NCBI RefSeq assembly: GCF_003318275.1
Contig: NZ_QOCH01000013.1
Location: 557,152-621,151, forward strand
Direction: 5' to 3'
Source: Marinobacter sp. F3R11
Lineage (GTDB): Bacteria > Pseudomonadota > Gammaproteobacteria > Pseudomonadales > Oleiphilaceae
Length of the DNA: 64,000 bases
Of this stretch, positions 29,758 through 37,438 are shown in pieces. The position numbers and the translations under genes were made by a program. Below the pieces are notes generated by a model, which saw nothing but the letters and a program-made list of their open reading frames with translations, was not told the DNA's origin and ran no database searches. How positions within the stretch are numbered: position 1 is the stretch's first letter; each line of letters starts with the position of its first letter.

Positions 29758-31236
29758 ATGGGTTTTAGCTTGTCAGACTTAGATCCGCAACCTGGCCTGG
29801 TACTGGATGGCAACGCAGGTTTTTTACGGGGCAACCAGGCCGCCGAAAAGTTGCGGCGGGAAAACAGCCTGCCCGATCCGCTGGATCTTCTCCCGCCAAA
29901 TGCACCGGCCCTTGCCAAGGCTGCACTGGAGCAGTCCCGGGCAATCGAGAACGTGGAAGCACGGATCAACAGCACCATACTCATGTGGACGTTTGTTCCC
30001 TGCCCTGACACCGGCGAAGTACTGGCCCGCGGCAGAGATGCTACTGAAGATGTCAGGACTCACGAGCAAGCCATTCGATCGAACCGCCTTTATCGATTAA
30101 TCACAGAGAACACCACTGACCTTATTTCACGTCACGCTCCTGACGGGCGCTTTATCGATGCAACCGCAGCGTCCTGGCGTCTGCTCGGCTATTGGCCCGA
30201 GGAGCTCCGGGGCAAACCGCTCGAAGACATTTTTCACAGCGACAGCACGACCCGGCAACTGCGAGAAAGCCATATCCCCCTCAGAGACAACGGCTACGCC
30301 ACTATGACTCTGGGCATAACTCACCGTGATGGCAGCAAACGCTGGTTTGAGATAGCAAGTCGCGCCATAAGGGAAACCTATACAGGTGCGGTTGTTGAAG
30401 TAGTCAGCGTATCGAGGGACATCACCGCGAGGGTGGAGTCGGAAGAAAACAGCCGCAAGCTGGCCGATGAACTTGCCCGTACAGCCCGGTTAGCTGCTCT
30501 TGGTGAACTGGCCTCAAGCATCGCCCACGAAATGAACCAGCCACTGGCGACTATCGTAAACTTCGCCAGTGCCAGTCAGCGCTACCTGCAAAGCGCCGCC
30601 ACAAATCCTGAACATCTTGAGCGGGTCAGCGATGGTCTGAAAAAAACCATCCATCACGCCAATCGCGCGTCCGAAGTCATCAAACGATTACGCGGCTTTC
30701 TCCGCAAAGGCCGGCAGCGCACAGAAACAGTCTCACTGAACCAGACCCTCACCAATGTCGCCCGCCTGTGCCACTGGGAAGCAGATAAAAACGATGTGGA
30801 CATTATCTGCACACCCTCAGCGTATGACCTGACCATAACCGCAGACCCGGTGTTACTGGAGCAGGTGCTGATCAACCTGATCCGTAATGGTATTGAAGCA
30901 AACGTGGAGGCCCGTGACACGCAGACAAGCAGTGCACGCTCCCGCCTGACAATTTCGACCTCCACATCTCATGAGGCCGAAACGCTGATCGAAGTTACGG
31001 ATGAAGGCCCCGGCCTTGACGAGCAAGGCATCCGGCAAATGTTTCAGCCATTTTATACCAGCAAGCCTCATGGCCTTGGACTCGGCCTCTCCATGAGCCG
31101 CTCCATCATTGAAGGCTTCGGCGGTTTTCTGGATGCGCAGCCTGCCCCTGCAGGAGGCCTGAAACTGATATGCAGATTCCCGAAAACACCGGCAAATAAA
31201 CGCACAACAAGCACGGAGATTTCACCCCATGAGTGA
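29758..31236 (+). CDS. PAS-domain sensor histidine kinase (FixL-like)
   Basis: The 492-residue soluble kinase has no membrane segment. An N-terminal weakly PAS-like region (~1-100) is followed by a clear PAS/PAC domain (~103-232; RLITENTTDLISRHAPDGRF to VSVSRDITARVE), a HisKA domain with H-box SSIAHEMNQPLATI, and a HATPase domain (NLIRNGIEAN; EGPGLDEQGIRQMFQPFYTS; GLGLGLSMSRSI). Its last eight bases overlap the FixJ-like gene, showing translational coupling. The signal is unknown. Position suggests control of the divergent acyl-CoA synthetase. Confidence 0.92.
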   Translation: MGFSLSDLDPQPGLVLDGNAGFLRGNQAAEKLRRENSLPDPLDLLPPNAPALAKAALEQSRAIENVEARINSTILMWTFVPCPDTGEVLARGRDATEDVRTHEQAIRSNRLYRLITENTTDLISRHAPDGRFIDATAASWRLLGYWPEELRGKPLEDIFHSDSTTRQLRESHIPLRDNGYATMTLGITHRDGSKRWFEIASRAIRETYTGAVVEVVSVSRDITARVESEENSRKLADELARTARLAALGELASSIAHEMNQPLATIVNFASASQRYLQSAATNPEHLERVSDGLKKTIHHANRASEVIKRLRGFLRKGRQRTETVSLNQTLTNVARLCHWEADKNDVDIICTPSAYDLTITADPVLLEQVLINLIRNGIEANVEARDTQTSSARSRLTISTSTSHEAETLIEVTDEGPGLDEQGIRQMFQPFYTSKPHGLGLGLSMSRSIIEGFGGFLDAQPAPAGGLKLICRFPKTPANKRTTSTEISPHE

Positions 31237-31882
31237 CCAACCCGGCCCGGATACGACCACTGTTTATGTTGTTGACGACGACGCAGGCATGCTGGAATCA
31301 ACCCAATGGCTGCTGGAATCGGTCGGTTTAAACGTGCTGGCATACAGCGACGGCCGCAAGTTTCTTGATGCTCTGGAGGATAAACGCGGTGGTTGCGTGA
31401 TTCTGGATATCCGGATGCCGGGCGTCGGCGGGCTTAACGTGCAGGAAGAACTTCAGAAACGGGGAATTGAACTGCCGATTATTTTCGTGTCAGGCCATGC
31501 GGATGTTCCCATAGTGGTGCGGGCATTCAAATCCGGCGCCTTTGATTTCATCGAGAAACCGTTCAACGAGCAACTGCTTCTGGACAGTGTCCAGCAGGCA
31601 CTGGAGGCACATCAGCAGTCCAGCAATCTGCAACTGGGAGACGAACGGACAGGCGCACTTATTATGACGCTGACACGCCGGGAACGGGATGTTTTTCTGC
31701 CCATGGCTCAAGGTTATACCAGCCGGGAAATTGCTGACCAGCTGGGAGTCAGTGTCAAGACCGTAGACCTGTACAGAGCCCGGGTAATGAAGCGTCTGGG
31801 CGCGGAGCGGTTGCCCGACCTTACAGGCATTGCGATTACCGCCGGGCTGATTGATCCACTCTATCTTCGCCCTGAATCCTGA
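31229..31882 (+). CDS. FixJ-family response regulator
   Basis: The 217-residue protein has a receiver domain (VYVVDDDAG; phosphoacceptor in CVILDIRMPGVGG; lysine in FIEKPF) and a LuxR-type helix-turn-helix (LTRRERDVFLPMAQGYTSRE, then VKTVDLYRARVMKRLGA). It overlaps the kinase gene by eight bases and is its cognate regulator. It has the same domain plan as the 5847-6473 regulator, but its sequence is clearly different. Confidence 0.93.
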   Translation: MSDQPGPDTTTVYVVDDDAGMLESTQWLLESVGLNVLAYSDGRKFLDALEDKRGGCVILDIRMPGVGGLNVQEELQKRGIELPIIFVSGHADVPIVVRAFKSGAFDFIEKPFNEQLLLDSVQQALEAHQQSSNLQLGDERTGALIMTLTRRERDVFLPMAQGYTSREIADQLGVSVKTVDLYRARVMKRLGAERLPDLTGIAITAGLIDPLYLRPES

Positions 31883-31902
31883 TCAGCCACCGCTCTGCGT
31901 CT

Positions 31903-33318
31903 TTAAACGCTCTGAGCCTGTTCTTCATGCGCCAGAGCGCCAAGCCTGGCAATTGCCTGCTCGATTCGCTCGCTCCAGGGGTTGGCACCATTCAGCCGAA
32001 GGCAGGACTCAAACTTGTCTGAAATCGAAAACATCAGGCCCGGCGCCACGTTGATATGTTCCGCCCGGGCGCGATGATAAACCCGGGTACCGGAACACCC
32101 CTCGGGCAATTGCACCCAGAGAACAAAGCCGCCCTGGGGGCGGCTCACGGCCGTACCCAAAGGAAATGAACGCGCCACAGCAGCCCTCATACGCTCTGTA
32201 GCATCCCGGTAATGCTGTCGCGCAGACCGCAAATACCGATCATAACCGCCCTGCTCAAGAAAATGCGCAACCGCCAGCTGGGGAATGGAGGCTGTAGCCA
32301 GATTGGAAAAATACTTTTGCTGTCTGGCACTGCTCATATACCTCCCGGGCAGCATCCAGCCGAGCCTCAGCCCCGGGGAGATGGTTTTTGAAAAAGAATT
32401 GCAGTAGATAACATTGTCCGTACGATCAAAGGCCTTCGCCGGCCGTGGTCTTTCACCGGCGTAATAAAGATCACCGTAAATATCATCTTCAATCAGCGGA
32501 ACCCCGGCAGCTGCAAGCATCGACACCAGCTGTTTCTTACGCTCATCAGACATTCGTGCACCCATGGGATTACTGTGGTTCGTTACCACAACACAGGCTT
32601 TCAGAGGCCACTGCTCCAGGGCGAGCTCCAGGCCTTCAAGACTAAGTCCGTCAGCGGGGTGAGTCGGGATTTCCAGTGCCCGCAATCCAACTACTTCCAG
32701 AGCCTGAAGAATGCCCGGGAATGACGGTGACTCAACCGCCACTATATCCCCAGGCTGAGTAACCGCACGCAAGCCCAGAATAATGGCCTCCTGGGCGCCG
32801 TTGGTAGCGAGTACATCGTCCAGAGTAACCGGAACGCCCACAGAGGCCATGCGCTGGGCAATCTGCCTGCGAAACGATTCCTTTCCGGGAAAAGCATAGT
32901 CCAGGGTCTCGAGGCCACGCCTCGCAGCCCAAAGCGTGCTTTGCTGAATCTGTCGCAACGGGAGGTAATCCGCATGGGGAATAGCGGTCGCCAGCGGCAC
33001 CATACGTTTTTGCTCATCGGCGCACAGATCCAGCGCCATCTCACGGGCCGTAACCGGAACCGGACGGTTCCTGTGCCTTTGCATAACCGGCTCAGGGGCA
33101 TCAACAGCGGGCAAACGCACGAAATAGCCGCTACGCTCCCGGGGCTGGAGATAACCACGGGCTTCAAGTGTCTGATGTGCCTGCAATATGGTTGAAATGC
33201 TGACACCAAACTGTTTACTCAAAACCCTGACACCCGGCAGACGATCTCCATCCCGGTAGACCTCATCCTTGATAAGTGCCTGAAGCCTGTCTGCTATCTG
33301 GTTGTATAAAACTCCCAT
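31903..33318 (-). CDS. MocR/PdxR-type regulator (GntR HTH + aminotransferase fold)
   Basis: The 471-residue protein fuses a GntR winged helix-turn-helix (~1-75; YRDGDRLPGVRVLSKQFGVS and STILQAHQTLEARGYL) to a type-I aminotransferase domain. The PLP-binding lysine is in NSFSKTISPGLRLGWMLPG. Such MocR regulators use PLP adducts as effectors. It is divergent from the phzF-like gene; a perfect inverted repeat lies between them, so control of that gene (and itself) is likely. Confidence 0.92.
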   Translation of the reverse strand: MGVLYNQIADRLQALIKDEVYRDGDRLPGVRVLSKQFGVSISTILQAHQTLEARGYLQPRERSGYFVRLPAVDAPEPVMQRHRNRPVPVTAREMALDLCADEQKRMVPLATAIPHADYLPLRQIQQSTLWAARRGLETLDYAFPGKESFRRQIAQRMASVGVPVTLDDVLATNGAQEAIILGLRAVTQPGDIVAVESPSFPGILQALEVVGLRALEIPTHPADGLSLEGLELALEQWPLKACVVVTNHSNPMGARMSDERKKQLVSMLAAAGVPLIEDDIYGDLYYAGERPRPAKAFDRTDNVIYCNSFSKTISPGLRLGWMLPGRYMSSARQQKYFSNLATASIPQLAVAHFLEQGGYDRYLRSARQHYRDATERMRAAVARSFPLGTAVSRPQGGFVLWVQLPEGCSGTRVYHRARAEHINVAPGLMFSISDKFESCLRLNGANPWSERIEQAIARLGALAHEEQAQSV

Positions 33319-33472
33319 TCCGCCTGCCTCGCCGAATCAAAAGACATTGCCCCTCTCCTTCTGGGCTTCCATCCCATCTATTGCACCAGACCGGTGTCAG
33401 GAGAATGCAGTACAGTTACTGGAAATAAATACCAGCACAGCTGAAAAAACCAAACTTCTGTACCGGTTCAAA

Positions 33473-33493
33473 AACAGATTATCTGAATCTGTT
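33473..33493. promoter_or_regulatory. Perfect inverted repeat, candidate MocR operator
   Basis: AACAGATT and AATCTGTT (8 bp each, five-base spacer) lie 64 bp before the phzF-like start and 155 bp from the MocR start. The position suits an operator for the divergent MocR-type regulator. Confidence 0.55.
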
Positions 33494-33556
33494 ATGGGTG
33501 TCTGCACTGGGCCAGAATAACCAAACCCTAATAAGACGCAGCCAGGAGAACAGAGC

Positions 33557-34363
33557 ATGAGCTACCCCATCTATCAGGTAGACGCCTTCACAAGCGAGAT
33601 ATTCAAAGGTAACCCGGCGGCCGTTATGCCGCTGGAGACATGGCTCCCGGACGCGACATTGCAAGCGCTGGCGGCTGAGAACAACGTGTCAGAAACCGCG
33701 TTTTTTGTGCGCGAAGCTGACGCCGGCAACCCGGACTTTCATATTCGCTGGTTCACTCCCGAGGTTGAAGTCCCACTGTGCGGGCATGCAACTCTGGCCA
33801 GCGCCTGGGTGATTTTCCACAAACTGCACTGGCCAGCGGAGCACATTCGTTTTCATTCACAAAGCGGCCCTCTCGGGGTTGGCAGAACCTCTGACGACTG
33901 GCTGGTTCTGGATTTCCCCAACCTTCGGTTTGAAGAGCAGAAGACACCGGAAATCATCAGTGAAGCTCTTGATGGCGCACCCAGAACGGCCTTCTACGTA
34001 CCGGCTGACACCAATTACATGATTGTTCTGGAAAACGAGGCGGCCGTACTCGCTGCGCAGCCCGATATGCGAAAACTCATGCAACTGGGGAATCAGGGGC
34101 TGATTGTTACCGCCCCCGGAGAAACCGCGGACTTCGTGAGCCGTTACTTTGCCCCCGGCGCGGGAATTGATGAAGACCCGGTTACAGGCTCAATCCACAG
34201 TGTTCTGGTGCCCTATTGGGCAGAAAAACTCGGCAAAACCAGGCTCGATGCGCGGCAAGTCTCCACCCGGGGCGGCCTGCTGCGCTGCGAGTTGAAGGGC
34301 AATCGTGTCGCCATCGCGGGGCAGGCAGCTTTCTATATGGAGGGCGCCGTACATATGTCCTGA
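33557..34363 (+). CDS. PhzF-family isomerase/epimerase
   Basis: The 268-residue protein is a full-length PhzF family member: two similar alpha/beta halves, the N-terminal YQVDAFTSEIFKGNPAAVMPL with the active-site region AAENNVSETAFFV (conserved glutamate), and the C-terminal YFAPGAGIDEDPVTGSIHSVLVPYW. PhzF proteins catalyse isomerisations of small molecules. Outside phenazine producers the substrate is usually unknown, and no phenazine genes are here. It is divergent from, and likely regulated by, the MocR-type protein. Confidence 0.92.
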   Translation: MSYPIYQVDAFTSEIFKGNPAAVMPLETWLPDATLQALAAENNVSETAFFVREADAGNPDFHIRWFTPEVEVPLCGHATLASAWVIFHKLHWPAEHIRFHSQSGPLGVGRTSDDWLVLDFPNLRFEEQKTPEIISEALDGAPRTAFYVPADTNYMIVLENEAAVLAAQPDMRKLMQLGNQGLIVTAPGETADFVSRYFAPGAGIDEDPVTGSIHSVLVPYWAEKLGKTRLDARQVSTRGGLLRCELKGNRVAIAGQAAFYMEGAVHMS

Positions 34364-34406
34364 GACTGGTATACTGCCCGCCATATAAACCAACCGGCGG
34401 GCAGCA

Positions 34407-35600
34407 ATGACGGCAAGTTCCAGCAACCAATACGATGTCATCATTATCGGTGCCGGTGCCGCAGGCCTTATGTGCGCAGCCACTGCCGGCTATCGCGGCC
34501 GCAAGGTGCTGGTGCTGGACCATGCCAACAAGCCTGGGAAAAAGATTCTCATGTCCGGCGGCGGGCGCTGCAACTTCACCAACCTGAACAGCTCGCCAGC
34601 CAATTTCCTATCGGACAACCCTCGCTTCTGCATCTCGGCCCTGAAACGCTATACCCCACAGCATTTTCTGGATCTTGTTGAACGCCACGGTATAGAACAC
34701 GAAGAAAAAGCCCCCGGCCAGCTGTTCTGCAAAGACAGCGCAAAAGACATTCTCACTATGTTGCTGACCGAGTGCGACTGGGCAGGTGCTGAAATTCGCA
34801 TGAAAACCAGCATAAAGGGCATTACCCGGAAAGCCGGGCACTACCGTGTGGACACTGGCTCAGGTTCCCTGACCAGTGAATCTCTGATCATTGCCTGCGG
34901 TGGGTTATCCATCCCGACCATGGGTGCCACAGGGCTTGGTTACGAGATTGCCCGCCAGTTCGGCCTTACAGTTCTGCCTACCCGGGCCGGGTTGGTGCCC
35001 TTCACGCTGCACCCTGAGCTGAAACAGCAACTGGCACCTCTAGCAGGCGTGAGTTGCCCGGTGGATGCCGCCTGCAACAATCAGCATTTTCGTGAACCCA
35101 TGCTGGTTACACACCGAGGCCTGAGTGGGCCCTCGATGTTGCAGATCTCCAGCTTCTGGCAGCCTGGTGACCCGCTTACCATAAACCTGCTTCCGGAACG
35201 CAATGTCCGTGAAGACCTGACCGCCTTGCGCAAACAGAAGCCGCAATCAACCCTTGCCCAGTACCTCGCTCAGCATCTGCCCAAACGCTTTGCTCAGGCA
35301 TTCAATGAGCTTTACGGCTGGCAAAGCCCCCTGCAAAGCTACCGGAACACTGATCTTGACCAGATTGCGGGCATGCTGAGCCAGTGGACGGTCAAACCGG
35401 CGGGAACAGAAGGCTATCGTACCGCCGAGGTCACGCTGGGTGGCGTAGATACCCGCCAGCTCTCATCGAAAACCATGGCAGCGCTGGATCAGCCGAACCT
35501 GTACTTCATCGGAGAGGTGGTGGATGTAACCGGGCATCTGGGCGGCCACAACTTTCAGTGGGCATGGGCCTCAGGTGTGGCGGCAGGAATGGAGGTTTGA
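34407..35600 (+). CDS. HI0933/BaiN-like FAD-dependent oxidoreductase
   Basis: The 397-residue flavoprotein starts with a dinucleotide-binding motif (DVIIIGAGAAGLMCAATAGYRGRKVLVLDH). It carries the family marks MSGGGRCNFTN (residues ~48-58), LIIACGGLSIPTMGATGLGY, AEVTLGGVDTRQLSSKTM and the end GHLGGHNFQWAWASGVAAG. Family members bind FAD, and some reduce unsaturated bile-acid or related substrates; in most bacteria the role is unknown. It follows the phzF-like gene by 43 bp on the same strand and may share its transcript. Confidence 0.9.
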   Translation: MTASSSNQYDVIIIGAGAAGLMCAATAGYRGRKVLVLDHANKPGKKILMSGGGRCNFTNLNSSPANFLSDNPRFCISALKRYTPQHFLDLVERHGIEHEEKAPGQLFCKDSAKDILTMLLTECDWAGAEIRMKTSIKGITRKAGHYRVDTGSGSLTSESLIIACGGLSIPTMGATGLGYEIARQFGLTVLPTRAGLVPFTLHPELKQQLAPLAGVSCPVDAACNNQHFREPMLVTHRGLSGPSMLQISSFWQPGDPLTINLLPERNVREDLTALRKQKPQSTLAQYLAQHLPKRFAQAFNELYGWQSPLQSYRNTDLDQIAGMLSQWTVKPAGTEGYRTAEVTLGGVDTRQLSSKTMAALDQPNLYFIGEVVDVTGHLGGHNFQWAWASGVAAGMEV

Positions 35601-35667
35601 CGCTGGCGAGTCATGCGTATCCGGGTATGTTGTGGCACGCGCGCCAACCGAACACGTCTGTTGTTGA

Positions 35668-37431
35668 TCAACCCAGATAATCAATCAGTCCCCTTGTCTC
35701 TAACGGCTTACTGAAATAGTAGCCCTGGATAACATCGCATCCATTTTGTTGCAGAAATTCCAGCTGAGTTTTGTCTTCCACACCTTCAGCAACCACCTGC
35801 TGATTAAGACTGTGGGCAAGAGTAATGATCGCCTGCACGATAGAGCGATCGTCATCTCCAGTCGAAATGCCTAACAAAAATGATCGATCAATTTTGAGTT
35901 CACTGATTGGAAAACGTTTCAGGTAGCCAAGAGAGGAATAACCCGTACCGAAGTCATCGACTGAAAAAGAGACCCCTAATTCAATAACCTCATCCATCAG
36001 ATCTACGATCCGGTCAATATCCCCCATCAATGTGCTCTCGGTAATTTCCAGAACCAGGTTTTTGGGGTTCAATCCGCTTTGGTCGAGCGCCGATATGATC
36101 GAAGCTTTGAATCCGTCGTCTTCAAATTGCATCGCCGCCACATTGACCGACACCGTCAGGTCGTCATGGCCAAGTCCATGCAGTTGGCTCATTTGGGAAC
36201 AGGCCTCCTTCAAAACCCAGTTCCCAATCGGAACGATCAGACCCGTGCTTTCAGCTACTGATATAAATTCGAATGGAGGCACCCTGCCTCTTTGCGGGTG
36301 GTTCCAACGAATCAGGCTCTCTACTCCAACGGTTCTTCCCGTCAAAGCATCGACTTTGGGTTGATATACGAGTTCGAATTCATTGTTCCTGAGCGCATTC
36401 TTGAGTTCAGCCTCCATATTGATGACCGTCAGTGCCTGGGCATTCATTTCTCCGGAATAGAAGAGGTATTTCCCGGACCCCTGCACTTTCGCATGCTCTC
36501 TCGCTGCACTGGCGTACTTAACCAGGGACTCCACGTCCTCGCCGTCATCCGGGTAGACTGACATGCCAATCCCTGCACTCAAGTAATATTCTCGACCGTT
36601 GAATTCGAGCGGTTTCTCAACTTCTTCAATAATCCGCTTACAAATCATCGAAGTCCTGTCCAGCTGCGACACACCAGACAGAACAACGGAGAATTCCTCG
36701 CCCGAAATCCTTGCCACATTTTCCTGGATCCCTCGCCCCAGACCATGACCATGACTTACGAGGTCACTGGTACGGACTACCTTTTGCAGCCTCAGGGCCA
36801 CATCTTGCAACATAGAGTCGCCGGCAGACATGCCCAGTGTCCCGTAGATCTTCCTGAAGCGGTCTAAACCTATATCCAGCAAAACCAATTGGGTGCCCGT
36901 TCGTTTGGCGTTTTCCATGGACCAGAACAGACGATCCAGAAACAGGTTACGGTTTGGCAAGCCTGTAAGACTGTCATAATAAGCAAGCTGATCCCGATAG
37001 GCTTTTGCAGATAAGGTATTGCGCACCCGAAGCCCCAGTTCACTGGGGTCAACCGGCTTGGAAAGAAAGTCAGTTGCGCCGAGTTCAAGAGCCTTGAGCT
37101 TGCTTGCTGCGTCGTCAGCACTGGTAAGAATAATGACCGGCAGGTGAGAGAACTTTTTGTGGTCTCGTACCTGTTCAAGAACCTGAAACCCATCTAATTC
37201 CGGCATATCGAGATCCAGCAACATGATATCGGGATTCGATGCCTCCATTTTCGACATCGCCTCGCTGGAATGCTCAACCACCACGAAATGTTGGTAGCCG
37301 GATTCTTCCAGCAGCGCCTGCACGATATCTAGCATGACGGGTTCGTCGTCTACCAACATGATCGTAGATTCCATTACCTCACCCAATCTCTGTTTTGCAA
37401 AGTTAAACGTCTCATCTGCCATGAAGCTCAT
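35668..37431 (-). CDS. REC-GGDEF-EAL protein (probable c-di-GMP phosphodiesterase)
   Basis: The true start is uncertain: ATG at 37431 (587 residues) or 37374 (MESTIMLVDDEPV) both fit, while a TTG at 37458 lies within the kinase gene. Domains: receiver (~30-145, IMLLDLDMPELDG), GGDEF (~165-330) and EAL (~345-590). The cyclase motif is degenerate (SGEEF) with an insertion of about 14 residues after RTSD. The EAL domain keeps the catalytic set: ESLIRW in place of EALLRW, LVLEITES, DDFGTGYSSLGYLKRFP, ELKIDRSF and AEGVEDKTQ. It should therefore degrade c-di-GMP. It is the last gene of the exoprotein operon, and the hybrid kinase is its likely phosphodonor. Confidence 0.88.
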   Translation of the reverse strand: MSFMADETFNFAKQRLGEVMESTIMLVDDEPVMLDIVQALLEESGYQHFVVVEHSSEAMSKMEASNPDIMLLDLDMPELDGFQVLEQVRDHKKFSHLPVIILTSADDAASKLKALELGATDFLSKPVDPSELGLRVRNTLSAKAYRDQLAYYDSLTGLPNRNLFLDRLFWSMENAKRTGTQLVLLDIGLDRFRKIYGTLGMSAGDSMLQDVALRLQKVVRTSDLVSHGHGLGRGIQENVARISGEEFSVVLSGVSQLDRTSMICKRIIEEVEKPLEFNGREYYLSAGIGMSVYPDDGEDVESLVKYASAAREHAKVQGSGKYLFYSGEMNAQALTVINMEAELKNALRNNEFELVYQPKVDALTGRTVGVESLIRWNHPQRGRVPPFEFISVAESTGLIVPIGNWVLKEACSQMSQLHGLGHDDLTVSVNVAAMQFEDDGFKASIISALDQSGLNPKNLVLEITESTLMGDIDRIVDLMDEVIELGVSFSVDDFGTGYSSLGYLKRFPISELKIDRSFLLGISTGDDDRSIVQAIITLAHSLNQQVVAEGVEDKTQLEFLQQNGCDVIQGYYFSKPLETRGLIDYLG

Positions 37432-37438
37432 GGCCGAA

